From Polynucleobacter sp. AP-Kolm-20A-A1 (lineage in GTDB: Bacteria > Pseudomonadota > Gammaproteobacteria > Burkholderiales > Burkholderiaceae): 64,000 bases of DNA. Under the pieces are notes generated by a model that did not search any database, was not told the origin of the DNA, and saw nothing but the letters and a program-made list of their open reading frames with translations. The stretch is taken from contig NZ_CP061315.1 of assembly GCF_018688315.1 (NCBI RefSeq), positions 1 through 64,000 of the forward strand, in the 5' to 3' direction. A program made the translations under genes and the position numbers. Positions 44,311 to 57,351 of this stretch are shown here, piece by piece (within the stretch, counting starts at the first letter, position 1; every line of letters begins with the position of its first letter).

Positions 44311-47300
44311 ATGAACTATAGCTTCACCGAACGCAAGCGAGTCCGTAAAAGCTTTGCTAAGCGAGTAAACAACCACCAGGTTCCGTACCTGATCGCAACG
44401 CAGCTGGAATCCTACGCTAAATTTTTACAGGCTGATAAGCCGGCAATGTCTCGTCTTACTGAGGGACTTCAAGCTGCCTTTACATCAGCATTCCCAATTG
44501 TGTCTAACAACGGCTATGCACGTATGGAATACGTGTCTTACCAGTTATCACAACCACCATTTGACGTTAAAGAATGTCAACAACGTGGTTACACATACCA
44601 CTCCGCCTTACGCGCAAAAGTTCGCTTGATTATTTATGATCGCGAAGCGCCTACTAAGGTTAAAGAGGTAAAAGAGAGCGAAGTCTACATGGGTGAAATT
44701 CCACTCATGACAGAAAACGGCTCTTTTGTGATCAATGGTACTGAGCGCGTGATCGTTTCTCAGTTGCACCGTTCCCCAGGCGTGTTCTTCGAACACGATA
44801 AGGGCAAGACACACAGCTCAGGCAAGTTGCTGTTCTCAGCACGCATCATTCCTTACCGTGGTTCATGGCTTGATTTCGAGTTTGATCCAAAAGATATTCT
44901 CTATTTCCGCGTTGACCGTCGTCGTAAGATGCCTGTGACCATTTTGCTCAAAGCAATTGGTTTAAACAACGAACAGATTCTTGCGAACTTCTTTAACTTT
45001 GACCATTTCGCATTGACTGCTAACGGCGGTTCAATGGAATTTGTGCCAGAGCGTTTGCGTGGTCAGTTGGCTAGCTTTGATGTGCTCGACAAGAATGGCG
45101 TTGTAGTCATTCAAAAAGACAAGCGTATCAATGCAAAGCATATCCGCGAACTCGAAGCTGCAAAAACAAAAACAATCGCTGTACCAGATGACTATTTAAT
45201 TGGTCGCGTAGTTGCACGCAATATTGTTGATCCAGACTCTGGTGAAATTTTGGCGTACGCTAACGATGAAATCACTGAAGAGTTGTTGGCGACATTGCGC
45301 GATGCAGGTATCAAGCAACTAGAAACCATCTATACCAATGATTTGGATTCTGGTGCGTACATTTCTCAGACATTGCGTACTGACGAAACTGCGGATCAAA
45401 TGGCTGCTCGTATCGCCATCTACCGCATGATGCGTCCTGGTGAGCCTCCAACAGAAGATGCTGTTGAGGCCTTGTTCCAGCGCTTGTTCTACAGTGAAGA
45501 TACTTACGATTTGTCACGTGTTGGCCGTATGAAGGTCAACAGCCGTTTGAACCGTCCAGAAATGGAAGGCCCAATGGTTCTGTCAAACGAAGATATTCTC
45601 GACACTATTAAATCTCTCGTAGATTTGCGTAACGGCAAAGGCGAAGTAGACGATATCGATCACTTAGGTAATCGTCGTGTACGTTGCGTTGGCGAATTGG
45701 CTGAAAACCAATTCCGCGCTGGTTTGTCACGTGTTGAGCGTGCGGTTAAAGAACGTCTCGGCCAAGCCGAAACAGAAAACCTCATGCCGCATGACTTGAT
45801 TAACAGCAAGCCAATCTCTTCTGCTATTCGTGAGTTCTTCGGCTCTTCACAGTTGTCCCAGTTTATGGACCAAACCAACCCACTTTCAGAGATCACGCAC
45901 AAGCGTCGTATTTCTGCATTGGGACCTGGTGGTTTAACACGCGAGCGTGCAGGCTTCGAAGTGCGCGACGTGCATCCAACCCACTATGGACGTGTTTGCC
46001 CAATCGAAACTCCAGAAGGACCAAACATTGGTTTGATCAACTCACTCGCGTTATTTGCGCGTTTGAATGAGCATGGGTTCCTTGAGACTCCATACCGCAA
46101 AGTTTCCAACAGCAAGGTAAGCGATGAAGTGGTTTACCTCTCTGCGATTGAAGAAGCTAAGTATGTGATTGCTCAGGCAAACGCAACGATCGACAAGAGC
46201 GGTAAGTTGGCCGATGAATTGGTTTCAGCTCGTCAAGCCGGTGAGACTATGATGGTTAGCCCAGAGCGCATCGATTTCATCGACGTTGCTCCTAGCCAGA
46301 TCGTTTCTGCTGCTGCTTCACTCGTTCCATTCCTAGAGCACGATGATGCGAACCGTGCGTTGATGGGTGCGAACATGCAGCGTCAAGCAGTTCCTTGCTT
46401 GCGTCCAGATAAGCCATTGGTTGGTACAGGTTTAGAGCGTATTGTTGCAGTTGACTCCGGCACTGTTGTATTAGCAGCGCGTGGCGGTAACGTTGATTAC
46501 GTTGATGCGAATCGTGTTGTGATTCGTGTGAACGATGATGAAACTGCAGCTGGTGAAGTTGGTGTGGATATTTACAACCTCATCAAGTACACCCGTTCAA
46601 ACCAAAATACCAACATCAACCAACGACCAATCGTAAAGGTTGGCGATCGTGTAGCCCGCGGCGACGTAGTTGCTGACGGTGCATCTACCGATTTAGGTGA
46701 ATTGGCTTTGGGTCAAAACATGACTGTGGCATTTATGCCATGGAACGGTTACAACTTCGAAGATTCAATCTTGATCTCTGAAAAAGTTGTTGCTGATGAC
46801 CGCTACACCTCTATTCATATTGAAGAGTTGTCAGTGGTTGCTCGTGACACCAAGCTAGGTTCAGAAGAAATTACACGCGATATCTCCAATTTGGCAGAGT
46901 CACAACTCTCCCGTTTGGATGAGAGCGGTATTGTTTATATCGGTGCTGAAGTAGAAGCTGGCGACGTATTGGTTGGTAAGGTAACTCCAAAGGGCGAGAC
47001 TACTCTCACTCCTGAAGAGAAGCTCCTCCGTGCGATCTTCGGTGAAAAGGCGTCTGATGTTAAAGATACTTCTTTGCGCGTTCCATCAGGAATGATCGGC
47101 ACTGTTATTGATGTTCAAGTCTTCACCCGTGAAGGCATTGAGCGCGATGCACGTGCGCAGTCGATCATTCAAGAAGAATTGCAACGCTATCGTTTGGACT
47201 TAAACGACCAGTTGCGTATTGTTGAGGGCGATGCCTTCATGCGTTTAGAAAAGATGTTGATTGGCAAAGTTGCCAACGGCGGTCCTAAGAAATTAGCTAA

Positions 47301-48411
47301 AGGCACCAAGATCGACAAGGAATACCTTGCTGATTTGGACAAATACCATTGGTTCGATATTCGTCCGGCAGATGACGAAGTTGCTTCACAAGTTGAGGCA
47401 ATCAAATCTTCTATTGAAGCGAAGCGTAAACAGTTTGACGAAGCTTTTGAAGAAAAGCGCACCAAGCTTACCCAAGGCGATGATTTGCAGCCTGGTGTAA
47501 CGAAGATGGTTAAGGTGTACTTGGCCGTTAAGCGTCGCTTACAGCCTGGTGACAAGATGGCTGGTCGTCACGGTAACAAGGGTGTGGTTTCTAAAATCGC
47601 TCCTGCGGAAGACATGCCATTTATGGCTGACGGACGCCCTGTAGACATCGTCTTGAACCCACTAGGCGTTCCTTCTCGTATGAACGTTGGTCAGATCTTG
47701 GAAACCCACTTAGGTTGGGCTGCTCAAGGTATTGGCAAACGTATCGATGAAATGGTTCGTCAACAAGCTAAGCAAGCTGAACTGCGTAAGTTCTTCAAGC
47801 AGCTTTATAACGAAACTGGTCGTCAAGAAGACATCGACAATTTCACTGATGAGCAAATCAATGTGTTGGCTGAGAATCTCCGCCAAGGCTTGCCATTTGC
47901 AACGCCAGTGTTTGACGGTGCTACTGAGGCTGAAATCGGTCGCATGCTCGAGTTGGCATACCCAGAAGATGTTGCTGCATCCTTGCAGATGACGCCTTCA
48001 CGCCAGCAAATGGTTCTGTTTGATGGTCGTACTGGTGATCAGTTCGAGCGTCCTGTAACCGTTGGCGTAATGCACGTCTTGAAACTCCACCACTTGGTTG
48101 ATGACAAGATGCATGCTCGTTCAACTGGACCTTACTCTTTGGTAACGCAACAGCCATTGGGCGGTAAAGCTCAGTTCGGTGGTCAGCGCTTTGGTGAGAT
48201 GGAAGTCTGGGCCCTCGAAGCATACGGTGCTTCATATGTCTTGCAGGAAATGCTGACAGTGAAGTCCGATGACGTCGCAGGCCGTACCAAGGTTTACGAA
48301 AACATCGTCAAGGGCGAGCACACGATTGATGCTGGCATGCCCGAATCCTTCAACGTGCTGGTAAAAGAAATCCGTTCGTTGGGTATTGACATTGACATGG
48401 AGCGCAACTGA
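44311..48411 (+). CDS. rpoB: DNA-directed RNA polymerase subunit beta
   Basis: This is the catalytic beta subunit, 1366 residues. The rifampicin-binding region reads [34 protein letters not shown] sequence with the drug-contact Asp, His and Ser at their wild-type states, so it is predicted sensitive. The ATG at 44311 gives [18 protein letters not shown], matching the family N-terminus; the frame remains open 57 bases upstream, but CGGAG at 44301-44305 fits this start. It is separated from rpoC by one base. Confidence 0.98.
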   Translation: MNYSFTERKRVRKSFAKRVNNHQVPYLIATQLESYAKFLQADKPAMSRLTEGLQAAFTSAFPIVSNNGYARMEYVSYQLSQPPFDVKECQQRGYTYHSALRAKVRLIIYDREAPTKVKEVKESEVYMGEIPLMTENGSFVINGTERVIVSQLHRSPGVFFEHDKGKTHSSGKLLFSARIIPYRGSWLDFEFDPKDILYFRVDRRRKMPVTILLKAIGLNNEQILANFFNFDHFALTANGGSMEFVPERLRGQLASFDVLDKNGVVVIQKDKRINAKHIRELEAAKTKTIAVPDDYLIGRVVARNIVDPDSGEILAYANDEITEELLATLRDAGIKQLETIYTNDLDSGAYISQTLRTDETADQMAARIAIYRMMRPGEPPTEDAVEALFQRLFYSEDTYDLSRVGRMKVNSRLNRPEMEGPMVLSNEDILDTIKSLVDLRNGKGEVDDIDHLGNRRVRCVGELAENQFRAGLSRVERAVKERLGQAETENLMPHDLINSKPISSAIREFFGSSQLSQFMDQTNPLSEITHKRRISALGPGGLTRERAGFEVRDVHPTHYGRVCPIETPEGPNIGLINSLALFARLNEHGFLETPYRKVSNSKVSDEVVYLSAIEEAKYVIAQANATIDKSGKLADELVSARQAGETMMVSPERIDFIDVAPSQIVSAAASLVPFLEHDDANRALMGANMQRQAVPCLRPDKPLVGTGLERIVAVDSGTVVLAARGGNVDYVDANRVVIRVNDDETAAGEVGVDIYNLIKYTRSNQNTNINQRPIVKVGDRVARGDVVADGASTDLGELALGQNMTVAFMPWNGYNFEDSILISEKVVADDRYTSIHIEELSVVARDTKLGSEEITRDISNLAESQLSRLDESGIVYIGAEVEAGDVLVGKVTPKGETTLTPEEKLLRAIFGEKASDVKDTSLRVPSGMIGTVIDVQVFTREGIERDARAQSIIQEELQRYRLDLNDQLRIVEGDAFMRLEKMLIGKVANGGPKKLAKGTKIDKEYLADLDKYHWFDIRPADDEVASQVEAIKSSIEAKRKQFDEAFEEKRTKLTQGDDLQPGVTKMVKVYLAVKRRLQPGDKMAGRHGNKGVVSKIAPAEDMPFMADGRPVDIVLNPLGVPSRMNVGQILETHLGWAAQGIGKRIDEMVRQQAKQAELRKFFKQLYNETGRQEDIDNFTDEQINVLAENLRQGLPFATPVFDGATEAEIGRMLELAYPEDVAASLQMTPSRQQMVLFDGRTGDQFERPVTVGVMHVLKLHHLVDDKMHARSTGPYSLVTQQPLGGKAQFGGQRFGEMEVWALEAYGASYVLQEMLTVKSDDVAGRTKVYENIVKGEHTIDAGMPESFNVLVKEIRSLGIDIDMERN

Positions 48412-48412
48412 T

Positions 48413-51400
48413 ATGAAAGCATTGCTCGATTTATTTAAGCAAACGCAGGGCGAAGAGCAGTTTGATGTCATCAAAATTGGTCTCGCATCTCCTGAGAAAA
48501 TTCGCTCATGGTCTTTTGGTGAAGTACGCAAACCAGAAACCATCAACTACCGGACTTTTAAGCCCGAGCGTGATGGCTTGTTTTGTGCCAAGATTTTTGG
48601 ACCAACTAAAGACTACGAGTGCTTATGCGGTAAGTACAAGCGCTTAAAGTTCCGTGGCGTTATCTGCGAGAAGTGCGGCGTTGAAGTTACTCTCGCTAAG
48701 GTACGTCGTGAGCGCATGGGCCACATTGAGTTGGCAGCCCCTGTAGCGCACATCTGGTTCTTGAAGTCCTTGCCATCCCGTTTGGGCATGGTTCTCGATA
48801 TGACATTGCGTGATATCGAGCGCGTACTCTACTTTGAAGCATATGTAGTTGTTGATCCTGGCATGACTCCTGAAGGCGCAATGAAGCGTGGTCAGATCAT
48901 GTCTGAAGATGAATACATTGCCAAGACTGAAGAGTATGGTGACGGTGCATTCACTGCAATCATGGGCGCGGAAGGTATTCGTGATCTCTTGCGTTCGATT
49001 GACATTGATCGCGAAGTAGAGACTATTCGCGCTGATTTGAAAGCTACTGGTAGCGATGCCAAGATCAAGAAATACGCTAAGCGCTTAAAAGTGCTCGAGG
49101 CGTTCCAGACTTCAGGTATTAAGCCTGACTGGATGATCATGGAAGTATTGCCAGTATTGCCACCTGAATTGCGCCCATTGGTGCCTTTGGATGGCGGTCG
49201 CTTTGCTACCTCCGATTTGAACGACCTCTATCGTCGTGTGATCAACCGTAACAACCGTTTGAAGCGTTTGTTAGAGTTGCGTGCACCAGAGATCATTGTT
49301 CGTAACGAAAAACGCATGTTGCAAGAAGCGGTTGACTCATTGCTCGACAACGGTCGTCGCGGTAAGGCTATGACTGGCGCTAATAAGCGTCCTCTCAAGT
49401 CCTTGGCTGAGATGATTAAAGGTAAGAGCGGTCGTTTCCGTCAAAACTTGCTGGGTAAACGCGTTGACTACTCTGGTCGTTCAGTCATCGTGGTTGGCCC
49501 TACATTGAAATTGCATCAGTGCGGCTTACCAAAATTGATGGCCTTGGAATTGTTCAAGCCATTCATTTTCAACAAGCTTGAAACTTTGGGAATTGCAACC
49601 ACTATCAAGGCTGCGAAGAAAGAAGTTGAAAGTCAGACTCCAATCGTTTGGGACATTCTCGAAGAAGTAATTCGTGAACATCCAATCATGTTGAACCGTG
49701 CTCCTACATTGCACCGTCTCGGTATTCAGGCTTTCGAGCCAATGCTGATTGAAGGTAAAGCAATCCAATTGCACCCATTAGTCTGCGCGGCATTTAACGC
49801 TGACTTTGACGGTGACCAAATGGCGGTTCACGTTCCTTTGTCGCTCGAAGCGCAAATGGAAGCACGTACATTGATGTTGGCTTCGAACAACGTATTGTTC
49901 CCAGCTAACGGCGAGCCATCTATTGTCCCTTCACAGGACGTGGTGTTGGGTCTGTACTACGCTACACGTGACAAGATCAACGGTAAGGGCGAAGGCATGG
50001 TTTTCGCCAACATTACTGAAGTAGTGCGTGCATACGAAGCAGGTCAAGTTGAATTGGCCTCTCGTGTTGCTGTGCGTATTACTGAGTATGAGATTGTGGA
50101 CAAGAAGGCAGAAGGCGATGCGCGTTTTGCTGAGAAAACCAAGATCTATCAAACATCAGTTGGCCGTGCAATCTTGTCTGAGATTTTGCCTAAAGGCATG
50201 TCTTTCGAGGAAATTAACAAGCCTTTGAAGAAAAAAGAAATCTCACGTTTGATCAACACATCATTCCGTAAGTGCGGTTTGCGTGAAACAGTGATTTTTG
50301 CTGATCGTCTATTGCAGTCTGGTTTCCGTTTGGCAACTAATGCTGGTATCTCTGTTGCGATCGACGATATGTTGATCCCAACATCCAAAGAACGCATCAT
50401 TACTGATGCTTCTGCCAAGGTTAAGGAGTATGACAAGCAGTTCATGTCAGGTCTCGTAACCAATCAAGAGCGTTATAACAACGTGGTTGATATTTGGGGT
50501 GCCGCAGGTGACCAAGTTGGTAAGGCAATGATGGATGAGTTGTCACACGTTGACGTGCTCGACCGTAATGGCAAAACTGTGCGTCAAGAATCCTTTAACT
50601 CCATCTACATGATGGCGGATTCTGGTGCCCGCGGATCTGCAGCGCAGATTCGTCAGTTGGCTGGTATGCGTGGTTTGATGGCTAAGCCTGATGGCTCCAT
50701 TATTGAGACCCCAATTACTGCGAACTTCCGTGAAGGTTTGAACGTGTTGCAGTACTTCATCTCAACCCACGGTGCTCGTAAAGGTCTAGCCGATACAGCG
50801 TTGAAGACAGCGAACTCTGGTTACTTGACACGTCGTTTATGTGACGTAACTCAGGATCTCGTGGTTATCGAAGAAGATTGCGGCGCAACTTCTGGCGTAA
50901 CGATGAAGGCGCTTGTTGAAGGCGGCGAAATTATCGAAGCATTGCGCGATCGTATTTTGGGTCGTGTATGTATCGGCGACATCGTTCACCCTGACACACA
51001 AGAAGTTATCGTTCCTAACGACACATTGCTCGATGAAGATCATGTTGATCAAATCGTTGCATTGGGTATCGACGAAGTTAAAGTTCGCACAGTATTGTCT
51101 TGTTTAACTCGCTTTGGTTTGTGCGCTAAGTGCTACGGACGTGATCTAGGTCGCGGTGGTTTGGTGAACGTTGGTGAAGCAGTAGGCGTTATCGCTGCTC
51201 AGTCTATCGGTGAGCCAGGCACACAGTTGACTATGCGTACCTTCCACATTGGTGGCGCAGCTTCACGTGCGTTGGTTGCAAGCAATATCGAAGCTAAATC
51301 AAACGGCTCTTTGAAGTTCTCTGGAACGATGCGCGTTGTTAAAAACGCAAAAGGTGAGCAGATCGTGATTTCACGTTCTGGCGAAGCCTTGATCGTTGAC

Positions 51401-52675
51401 GAGAATGGTCGCGAGCGTGAGCGTCATAAAGTGCCTTACGGTGCAACTCTCTTGTTGAAAGAAGATGCAGCAGTGAAGGCCGGCGCAAGCTTGGCGACAT
51501 GGGATCCATTAACACGTCCGATTATCTCTGAGTACGCTGGTATCGCTCGTTTCGATAACGTCGAAGAGGGTGTAACTGTTGCTAAGCAGGTTGACGAAGT
51601 TACCGGTCTTTCCACTTTGGTGGTTATTGACGGTAAGCGTCGCTCTGCAGCAAGCAAAGGCGTTCGCCCAATGATCAACTTGGTTGATGACAAGGGCAAC
51701 GAAGTCATGATCGCCGGCACTGATCATCCAGTAAACATTGGCCTCCAAGTAGGCGCTTTGATTACCGTTAAGGATGGCCAAAAGGTTGAAGTTGGTGAAG
51801 TATTGGCGCGTATTCCAATCGAATCACAGAAGACTCGTGACATTACCGGTGGTTTGCCTCGCGTTGCAGAATTGTTCGAAGCACGTTCACCAAAAGACGC
51901 AGCAGTCTTGGCGAAAGTTACTGGAACAGTTTCATTCGGTAAAGAAACCAAAGGTAAACAGCGTTTGGTGATTACCGATATGGACGGCGAAGCAAATGAA
52001 TTCTTGATTCCTAAAGAGAAGCAAGTTCTCGTTCATGACGGTCAAGTTGTGAACAAGGGCGAGATGATTGTGGAAGGCCCTGCTGATCCACATGACATCT
52101 TGACTCTCAAAGGCATCGAAGAGTTGGCTATCTACATTGTTGACGAAGTTCAGGACGTTTATCGTCTCCAGGGTGTGAAGATTAATGACAAGCACATTGA
52201 GGTTATCGTGCGTCAGATGTTGCGTCGTGTTCAGGTAACTGATCCAGGCGATACATCATTCATCACTGGTGAGCAGGTTGAGCGTTCTAAGTTGTATGAC
52301 GCAAACGATGCTGTGATTGCCCAAGGTAAGCACCCAGCTCAGTTCGATAACGTGTTGCTTGGTATTACTAAGGCATCCTTGTCGACCGATAGCTTCATTT
52401 CAGCGGCTTCTTTCCAAGAAACCACCCGTGTATTGACCGAAGCCGCAATTATGGGCAAAACCGATACACTCCGTGGCCTCAAGGAAAACGTCATTATTGG
52501 TCGTCTGATCCCAGCTGGTACCGGCTTGTCTTACCGCCGTGCACGCAAGGTCAGAGAGCAATTCGAGCGTGATCGCGCTCAAATGATTGCCGCCGAAGAG
52601 GAAGCAATGGCCAATATGCCTGTAGAAATAGAGGCTGAAGTCGTTGCTCCTACTGGGGAGGCTGATCCAAGCTAA
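48413..52675 (+). CDS. rpoC: DNA-directed RNA polymerase subunit beta-prime
   Basis: This is the beta-prime subunit, 1420 residues. The active-site [12 protein letters not shown], the N-terminal zinc site (CLCG ... CEKCG) and the second zinc cluster ([13 protein letters not shown]) are present. The ATG at 48413 starts [10 protein letters not shown], the family N-terminus, one base after the rpoB stop; an in-frame ATG at 48386 inside rpoB is rejected. A terminator follows at 52686. Confidence 0.98.
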   Translation: MKALLDLFKQTQGEEQFDVIKIGLASPEKIRSWSFGEVRKPETINYRTFKPERDGLFCAKIFGPTKDYECLCGKYKRLKFRGVICEKCGVEVTLAKVRRERMGHIELAAPVAHIWFLKSLPSRLGMVLDMTLRDIERVLYFEAYVVVDPGMTPEGAMKRGQIMSEDEYIAKTEEYGDGAFTAIMGAEGIRDLLRSIDIDREVETIRADLKATGSDAKIKKYAKRLKVLEAFQTSGIKPDWMIMEVLPVLPPELRPLVPLDGGRFATSDLNDLYRRVINRNNRLKRLLELRAPEIIVRNEKRMLQEAVDSLLDNGRRGKAMTGANKRPLKSLAEMIKGKSGRFRQNLLGKRVDYSGRSVIVVGPTLKLHQCGLPKLMALELFKPFIFNKLETLGIATTIKAAKKEVESQTPIVWDILEEVIREHPIMLNRAPTLHRLGIQAFEPMLIEGKAIQLHPLVCAAFNADFDGDQMAVHVPLSLEAQMEARTLMLASNNVLFPANGEPSIVPSQDVVLGLYYATRDKINGKGEGMVFANITEVVRAYEAGQVELASRVAVRITEYEIVDKKAEGDARFAEKTKIYQTSVGRAILSEILPKGMSFEEINKPLKKKEISRLINTSFRKCGLRETVIFADRLLQSGFRLATNAGISVAIDDMLIPTSKERIITDASAKVKEYDKQFMSGLVTNQERYNNVVDIWGAAGDQVGKAMMDELSHVDVLDRNGKTVRQESFNSIYMMADSGARGSAAQIRQLAGMRGLMAKPDGSIIETPITANFREGLNVLQYFISTHGARKGLADTALKTANSGYLTRRLCDVTQDLVVIEEDCGATSGVTMKALVEGGEIIEALRDRILGRVCIGDIVHPDTQEVIVPNDTLLDEDHVDQIVALGIDEVKVRTVLSCLTRFGLCAKCYGRDLGRGGLVNVGEAVGVIAAQSIGEPGTQLTMRTFHIGGAASRALVASNIEAKSNGSLKFSGTMRVVKNAKGEQIVISRSGEALIVDENGRERERHKVPYGATLLLKEDAAVKAGASLATWDPLTRPIISEYAGIARFDNVEEGVTVAKQVDEVTGLSTLVVIDGKRRSAASKGVRPMINLVDDKGNEVMIAGTDHPVNIGLQVGALITVKDGQKVEVGEVLARIPIESQKTRDITGGLPRVAELFEARSPKDAAVLAKVTGTVSFGKETKGKQRLVITDMDGEANEFLIPKEKQVLVHDGQVVNKGEMIVEGPADPHDILTLKGIEELAIYIVDEVQDVYRLQGVKINDKHIEVIVRQMLRRVQVTDPGDTSFITGEQVERSKLYDANDAVIAQGKHPAQFDNVLLGITKASLSTDSFISAASFQETTRVLTEAAIMGKTDTLRGLKENVIIGRLIPAGTGLSYRRARKVREQFERDRAQMIAAEEEAMANMPVEIEAEVVAPTGEADPS

Positions 52676-52685
52676 TTTGGCAAAT

Positions 52686-52708
52686 CTGGCCTGAATAGGC
52701 CAGTTTTT
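52686..52708 (+). terminator. Terminator after rpoC
   Basis: CTGGCC at 52686-52691 pairs with GGCCAG at 52698-52703, followed by TTTTT. It closes the tufB-rpoC cluster just before a new promoter. Confidence 0.85.
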
Positions 52709-52718
52709 CCCCTCGAGG

Positions 52719-52747
52719 TTGACGGGAAGGGCTGGCCAGGCTAGAAT
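52719..52747 (+). promoter_or_regulatory. str operon promoter
   Basis: TTGACG at 52719-52724 and TAGAAT at 52742-52747 are 17 bases apart, close to consensus. It would transcribe rpsL and following genes with a leader of about 98 bases. Confidence 0.78.
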
Positions 52748-52851
52748 GCTGAGTTCTACTGATTCAGAAGAGGGTCTTTTTGACCTAGAAATTCTCTAAG
52801 TCATTGATTTTCTTGAAGAAAGCAACAAAGAAGTACTAACCGAGCTATTTT

Positions 52852-53232
52852 ATGCCAACAATTAATCAATTAATACGCAAGCCAAGATCCAGGCTTATCG
52901 TTAAAAGCAAGAGCCCTGCACTGGAAAACAGTCCGCAGCGCCGTGGTGTTTGTACACGTGTGTACACCACTACTCCTAAAAAGCCTAACTCTGCGCTTCG
53001 TAAAGTAGCCAAAGTTCGCTTAACCAATGGTTTTGAAGTTATTTCATACATTGGCGGTGAAGGCCATAACCTCCAGGAACACTCAGTAGTATTAATCCGC
53101 GGTGGTCGTGTAAAGGATTTGCCAGGTGTTCGTTACCACATCGTTCGTGGCTCACTTGACTTGCAAGGTGTTAAAGACCGTAAGCAATCACGTTCCAAGT
53201 ACGGTGCTAAGCGCGCCAAGAAATCTGCTTAA
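52852..53232 (+). CDS. rpsL: 30S ribosomal protein S12
   Basis: S12 lies at the decoding centre. The 126 residues show [19 protein letters not shown] and [13 protein letters not shown]; the lysines matching Lys43 and Lys88, common streptomycin-resistance sites, are wild-type. It leads the str operon. Confidence 0.98.
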   Translation: MPTINQLIRKPRSRLIVKSKSPALENSPQRRGVCTRVYTTTPKKPNSALRKVAKVRLTNGFEVISYIGGEGHNLQEHSVVLIRGGRVKDLPGVRYHIVRGSLDLQGVKDRKQSRSKYGAKRAKKSA

Positions 53233-53312
53233 TCTTTCAATAGATTTTTGCTGAAGCATTTGTAGTAAGTCTTCGTTTGTCAGACTTAAAAGACAAGTAA
53301 GTGGTTGTTCCG

Positions 53313-53370
53313 TCTAAGAATCTTCTTAGATAGTAGGGCAACCGGAGCGGATGATTCATGTGAATCATCC
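53313..53370 (+). promoter_or_regulatory. Two perfect hairpins in the rpsL-rpsG gap
   Basis: TCTAAGAA/TTCTTAGA (53313-53330, 8-bp stem, 2-base loop) and GGATGATTCA/TGAATCATCC (53349-53370, 10-bp stem, 2-base loop) lie 24 to 81 bases before rpsG. In E. coli S7 binds this intercistronic region to control its own translation. Whether these stems form that site is inference. Confidence 0.6.
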
Positions 53371-53393
53371 CTAACTGAACTGAAGGAGTAGTT

Positions 53394-53864
53394 ATGCCAC
53401 GTCGTCGTGAAGTTCCCAAACGGGAAATTTTGCCGGATCCAAAATTCGGTAATGTAGAAGTAGCTAAATTTATGAACGTCCTCATGTTGGACGGCAAGAA
53501 ATCGGTTGCAGAGCGTATCGTTTACGGTGCCTTTGATCACATCGAGAAAAAAGCAAACAAAGAACCACTCGAAGTTTTCTCAACAGCTATGGGCAACGTT
53601 AAGCCAATGGTTGAAGTGAAGAGCCGTCGTGTTGGTGGTGCTAACTATCAGGTTCCTGTTGAAGTTCGCCCATCACGCCGTTCAGCTTTGGCAATGCGCT
53701 GGGTGCGCGAAGCCGCTAAAAAGCGCGGTGAGAAATCTATGGCTCAACGTTTGGCCAATGAATTATTAGAAGCTGCAGAAGGTCGCGGCGGAGCAATGAA
53801 GAAGCGTGAAGAAGTTCACCGTATGGCAGAAGCTAACAAAGCTTTCTCACATTTCCGCTTCTAA
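53394..53864 (+). CDS. rpsG: 30S ribosomal protein S7
   Basis: S7 nucleates assembly of the 30S head. The 156 residues begin [19 protein letters not shown], typical of S7, and contain [24 protein letters not shown] sequence. AAGGAG upstream is a strong ribosome-binding site. Confidence 0.97.
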   Translation: MPRRREVPKREILPDPKFGNVEVAKFMNVLMLDGKKSVAERIVYGAFDHIEKKANKEPLEVFSTAMGNVKPMVEVKSRRVGGANYQVPVEVRPSRRSALAMRWVREAAKKRGEKSMAQRLANELLEAAEGRGGAMKKREEVHRMAEANKAFSHFRF

Positions 53865-53891
53865 TCAAATAGCAAAGAAAAGGCACCAACA

Positions 53892-55994
53892 GTGGCACGT
53901 AAAACCCCTATCGACAAATACCGCAATATCGGTATTTCTGCGCACATTGACGCAGGTAAAACAACAACTACAGAACGCGTTTTGTTCTACACCGGTGTTA
54001 ATCACAAGATCGGTGAAGTACATGATGGCGCTGCAACCATGGACTGGATGGAGCAAGAGCAAGAGCGTGGTATCACAATTACTTCTGCTGCTACTACCAC
54101 TTTCTGGAAGGGCATGGCTGGTAATTTCGCAGAGCACCGTATCAATATTATTGATACCCCAGGACACGTAGACTTCACTATTGAAGTTGAGCGTTCTATG
54201 CGTGTTTTGGATGGCGCTTGCATGGTTTACTGTGCGGTAGGTGGTGTACAGCCACAATCTGAAACTGTTTGGCGTCAAGCTAACAAGTATCAAGTTCCAC
54301 GTTTAGCATTCGTAAACAAGATGGACCGTACTGGTGCGAACTTCTTCAAGGTCTACGACCAAATGAGAACTCGCCTTAAAGCGAATCCAATCTTGATCCA
54401 AATCCCAATCGGCGCTGAAGAAAACTTCAAAGGCGTTGTGGATTTGGTGAAGATGAAGGCGATCTATTGGGATGAGGCTTCACAAGGTACTAAATTTACC
54501 TATGAAGAGATCCCTGCTGAATTGCAAGCTTCTGCTGAAGAATGGCGCGAGAAGATGCTCGAAGCTGCTGCTGAAAGCTCAGAAGAGTTGATGGAAAAAT
54601 ATCTCGGCGGCGAAGGCTTGACCGAAGAAGAAATCAAAGCAGCATTGCGTCAACGCACTATCGCTAATGAAATTGTTCCAATGTTGTGCGGAACAGCGTT
54701 TAAGAACAAAGGCGTTCAGGCGATGTTGGATGCTGTTGTTGAATTGTTGCCATCCCCATTGGACGTTCCACCAGTTCCATGTGAATTGGAAGATGGAACA
54801 CCTACAACACGTGAAGCATCTGACAGTGCTAAGTTCTCAGCATTGGCATTTAAGATCATGACTGACCCATTCGTTGGCCAGCTCATCTTCTTCCGTGTTT
54901 ACTCAGGCGTAATGAAATCTGGCGACACAATCTACAACCCAATTAAGGGTAAGAAAGAACGTGTTGGTCGTTTGTTGCAGATGCATGCAAACGAACGTGA
55001 AGAAATTAAAGAAGTATTCGCTGGCGATATCGCTGCTGCGGTTGGTCTGAAAGACGCCACTACAGGCGAAACATTGTGTGATCCAGATAGCATCGTTATT
55101 TTGGAGCGCATGGTATTCCCAGAGCCAGTGATCTCTCAAGCTGTTGAGCCAAAGACTAAAGCTGACCAAGAAAAAATGGGCCTTGCTTTGAATCGCTTGG
55201 CACAAGAAGATCCTTCTTTCCGCGTGAAGACAGACGAAGAATCAGGCCAAACAATTATTTCCGGTATGGGCGAGCTCCACTTGGAAATTTTGGTTGACCG
55301 TATGAAGCGTGAATTCGGTGTTGAAGCAACTGTTGGTAAGCCACAAGTTGCCTACCGTGAAACGATTCGTAAGGTTTGCGAAGAGATCGAAGGTAAATTC
55401 GTTAAGCAGTCTGGTGGTCGTGGTCAATACGGTCACGTGGTATTGAAGTTAGAGCCACAAGCCCCAGGTAAAGGTTTTGAATTCGTTGACGCAATTAAGG
55501 GCGGTGTAGTTCCACGTGAATACATCCCTGCAGTTGAAAAAGGCATTATCGAAACATTGAACTCCGGTATTTTGGCTGGCTATCCAGTTGTAGATATCAA
55601 AGCAACATTGTTCTTCGGTTCATACCATGACGTTGACTCCAATGAAAACGCATTTAAGATGGCGGGTTCTATGGCGTTCAAAGACGGTATGCGCAAAGCA
55701 TCCCCAGTGTTGCTTGAGCCGATGATGGCTGTTGAAGTTGAAACACCAGAAGATTTCATGGGTAACGTAATGGGTGACCTTTCATCCCGTCGCGGTATTT
55801 TGCAAGGTATGGATGACATTCCAGGCGGCGGCAAGATCGTACGCGCTGAAGTGCCATTGGCAGAGATGTTTGGTTACTCAACTGGCTTGCGCTCGTTGAC
55901 CCAAGGTCGCGCTACCTACACCATGGAATTTAAGCATTATTCCGAAGCACCTAAGAACGTTGCTGAAGCAGTCATGGCTGCTAAAGCGAAGTAA
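53892..55994 (+). CDS. fusA: Elongation factor G
   Basis: EF-G is the translocase GTPase. The 700 residues have the P-loop [30 protein letters not shown] and NKMDRTG. The start is GTG at 53892 in ACAGTGGCACG; the following [17 protein letters not shown] matches the family. It precedes tuf copy 2. Confidence 0.98.
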   Translation: MARKTPIDKYRNIGISAHIDAGKTTTTERVLFYTGVNHKIGEVHDGAATMDWMEQEQERGITITSAATTTFWKGMAGNFAEHRINIIDTPGHVDFTIEVERSMRVLDGACMVYCAVGGVQPQSETVWRQANKYQVPRLAFVNKMDRTGANFFKVYDQMRTRLKANPILIQIPIGAEENFKGVVDLVKMKAIYWDEASQGTKFTYEEIPAELQASAEEWREKMLEAAAESSEELMEKYLGGEGLTEEEIKAALRQRTIANEIVPMLCGTAFKNKGVQAMLDAVVELLPSPLDVPPVPCELEDGTPTTREASDSAKFSALAFKIMTDPFVGQLIFFRVYSGVMKSGDTIYNPIKGKKERVGRLLQMHANEREEIKEVFAGDIAAAVGLKDATTGETLCDPDSIVILERMVFPEPVISQAVEPKTKADQEKMGLALNRLAQEDPSFRVKTDEESGQTIISGMGELHLEILVDRMKREFGVEATVGKPQVAYRETIRKVCEEIEGKFVKQSGGRGQYGHVVLKLEPQAPGKGFEFVDAIKGGVVPREYIPAVEKGIIETLNSGILAGYPVVDIKATLFFGSYHDVDSNENAFKMAGSMAFKDGMRKASPVLLEPMMAVEVETPEDFMGNVMGDLSSRRGILQGMDDIPGGGKIVRAEVPLAEMFGYSTGLRSLTQGRATYTMEFKHYSEAPKNVAEAVMAAKAK

Positions 55995-55995
55995 T

Positions 55996-56004
55996 TTATC
56001 CACA
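55996..56004 (+). promoter_or_regulatory. Isolated perfect DnaA box before tuf copy 2
   Basis: TTATCCACA lies immediately after the fusA stop codon in the 50-base gap before tuf. It is a lone box, so any role such as DnaA-linked control is unproven. Confidence 0.35.
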
Positions 56005-56044
56005 TTAATTTTGAATATTGACTAGCTAAAGAAGGCAGACAAAA

Positions 56045-57235
56045 ATGGCAAAAGAAAAATTCGAGCGGACAAAACCGCACGTAAACGTAGGCACCATCGG
56101 TCACGTTGACCACGGTAAAACCACATTGACAGCAGCAATCGCAACCGTGCTTTCTAAAGCATTCGGTGGCGAAGCAAAAGCATACGATCAGATCGATGCT
56201 GCTCCTGAAGAAAAAGCACGTGGTATTACGATTAACACAGCACACGTTGAGTACGAGACAGCTAACCGTCACTACGCTCACGTTGACTGCCCAGGACATG
56301 CTGACTACGTTAAGAACATGATTACTGGTGCTGCTCAGATGGACGGCGCAATCTTAGTTTGCTCTGCTGCTGACGGCCCAATGCCACAAACTCGTGAGCA
56401 CATCCTCTTGGCACGCCAAGTTGGTGTTCCTTACATCGTAGTTTTCCTCAACAAGTGCGACATGGTTGATGACGCTGAATTGCTCGAGTTAGTTGAAATG
56501 GAAGTTCGTGAGCTTCTATCTAAGTACAACTTCCCTGGCGATGACACACCAATCATCCAAGGTTCTGCTAAGTTAGCCCTTGAAGGCGACGAAGGCAAAT
56601 TGGGTAAAGAAGCCATCATGAAATTGGCTGAAGCACTCGATACATATATCCCAACTCCAGAGCGTGCTGTTGACGGCGCGTTCTTGATGCCAGTAGAAGA
56701 CGTGTTCTCTATCTCCGGTCGCGGTACTGTTGTAACAGGCCGTATCGAGCGCGGTATCGTTAAGGTTGGTGAAGAGATCGAAATCATCGGTATCAAACCA
56801 ACACTCAAGACAACTTGTACTGGTGTTGAAATGTTCCGCAAATTGCTCGACCAAGGTCAAGCAGGCGATAACGTTGGTATCTTGTTACGCGGTACAAAAC
56901 GTGAAGAAGTTGAGCGCGGCCAAGTATTGGCTAAGCCAGGTTCAATCACCCCACATACTCACTTTACAGCCGAGGTTTACATCTTGGGTAAAGATGAAGG
57001 TGGCCGTCATACTCCATTCTTTAACAACTATCGTCCACAGTTCTACTTCCGTACAACGGACGTAACTGGTTCAATCGAGTTGCCAAAAGACAAAGAAATG
57101 GTTATGCCTGGTGATAACGTAACTATTACCGTAAAACTCATCGCTCCTATCGCGATGGAAGAAGGTTTACGTTTTGCGATCCGTGAAGGTGGCCGTACTG
57201 TTGGCGCCGGCGTGGTTGCAAAGATTTTGGCTTAA
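56045..57235 (+). CDS. tuf: Elongation factor Tu, copy 2
   Basis: This is the second EF-Tu copy, in the tufA position after fusA. The 396-residue protein is identical to copy 1. The flanks differ completely after the stop, but a GGCAGA segment is shared just before both starts. The only coding difference I see is at 56059 (A here, G at 39251). Gene conversion is the usual way such copies stay identical. Confidence 0.98.
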   Translation: MAKEKFERTKPHVNVGTIGHVDHGKTTLTAAIATVLSKAFGGEAKAYDQIDAAPEEKARGITINTAHVEYETANRHYAHVDCPGHADYVKNMITGAAQMDGAILVCSAADGPMPQTREHILLARQVGVPYIVVFLNKCDMVDDAELLELVEMEVRELLSKYNFPGDDTPIIQGSAKLALEGDEGKLGKEAIMKLAEALDTYIPTPERAVDGAFLMPVEDVFSISGRGTVVTGRIERGIVKVGEEIEIIGIKPTLKTTCTGVEMFRKLLDQGQAGDNVGILLRGTKREEVERGQVLAKPGSITPHTHFTAEVYILGKDEGGRHTPFFNNYRPQFYFRTTDVTGSIELPKDKEMVMPGDNVTITVKLIAPIAMEEGLRFAIREGGRTVGAGVVAKILA

Positions 57236-57271
57236 GTTTTACTAGTAATAAATATTTAGCGGTTTGCTAAC

Positions 57272-57300
57272 CGGTGACATCAGTGCTGCTGATGTCACCG
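57272..57300 (+). terminator. 12-bp hairpin between tuf copy 2 and rpsJ
   Basis: CGGTGACATCAG at 57272-57283 pairs perfectly with CTGATGTCACCG at 57289-57300 around a TGCTG loop. A smaller TTAGC/GCTAA stem lies just before. No T run follows, so partial termination, pausing or mRNA stabilisation are all possible. Confidence 0.5.
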
Positions 57301-57351
57301 AGCTCTTTAGATGTATAACGTGGCAGCACCACAACGCTCTTTGGAATTAAT

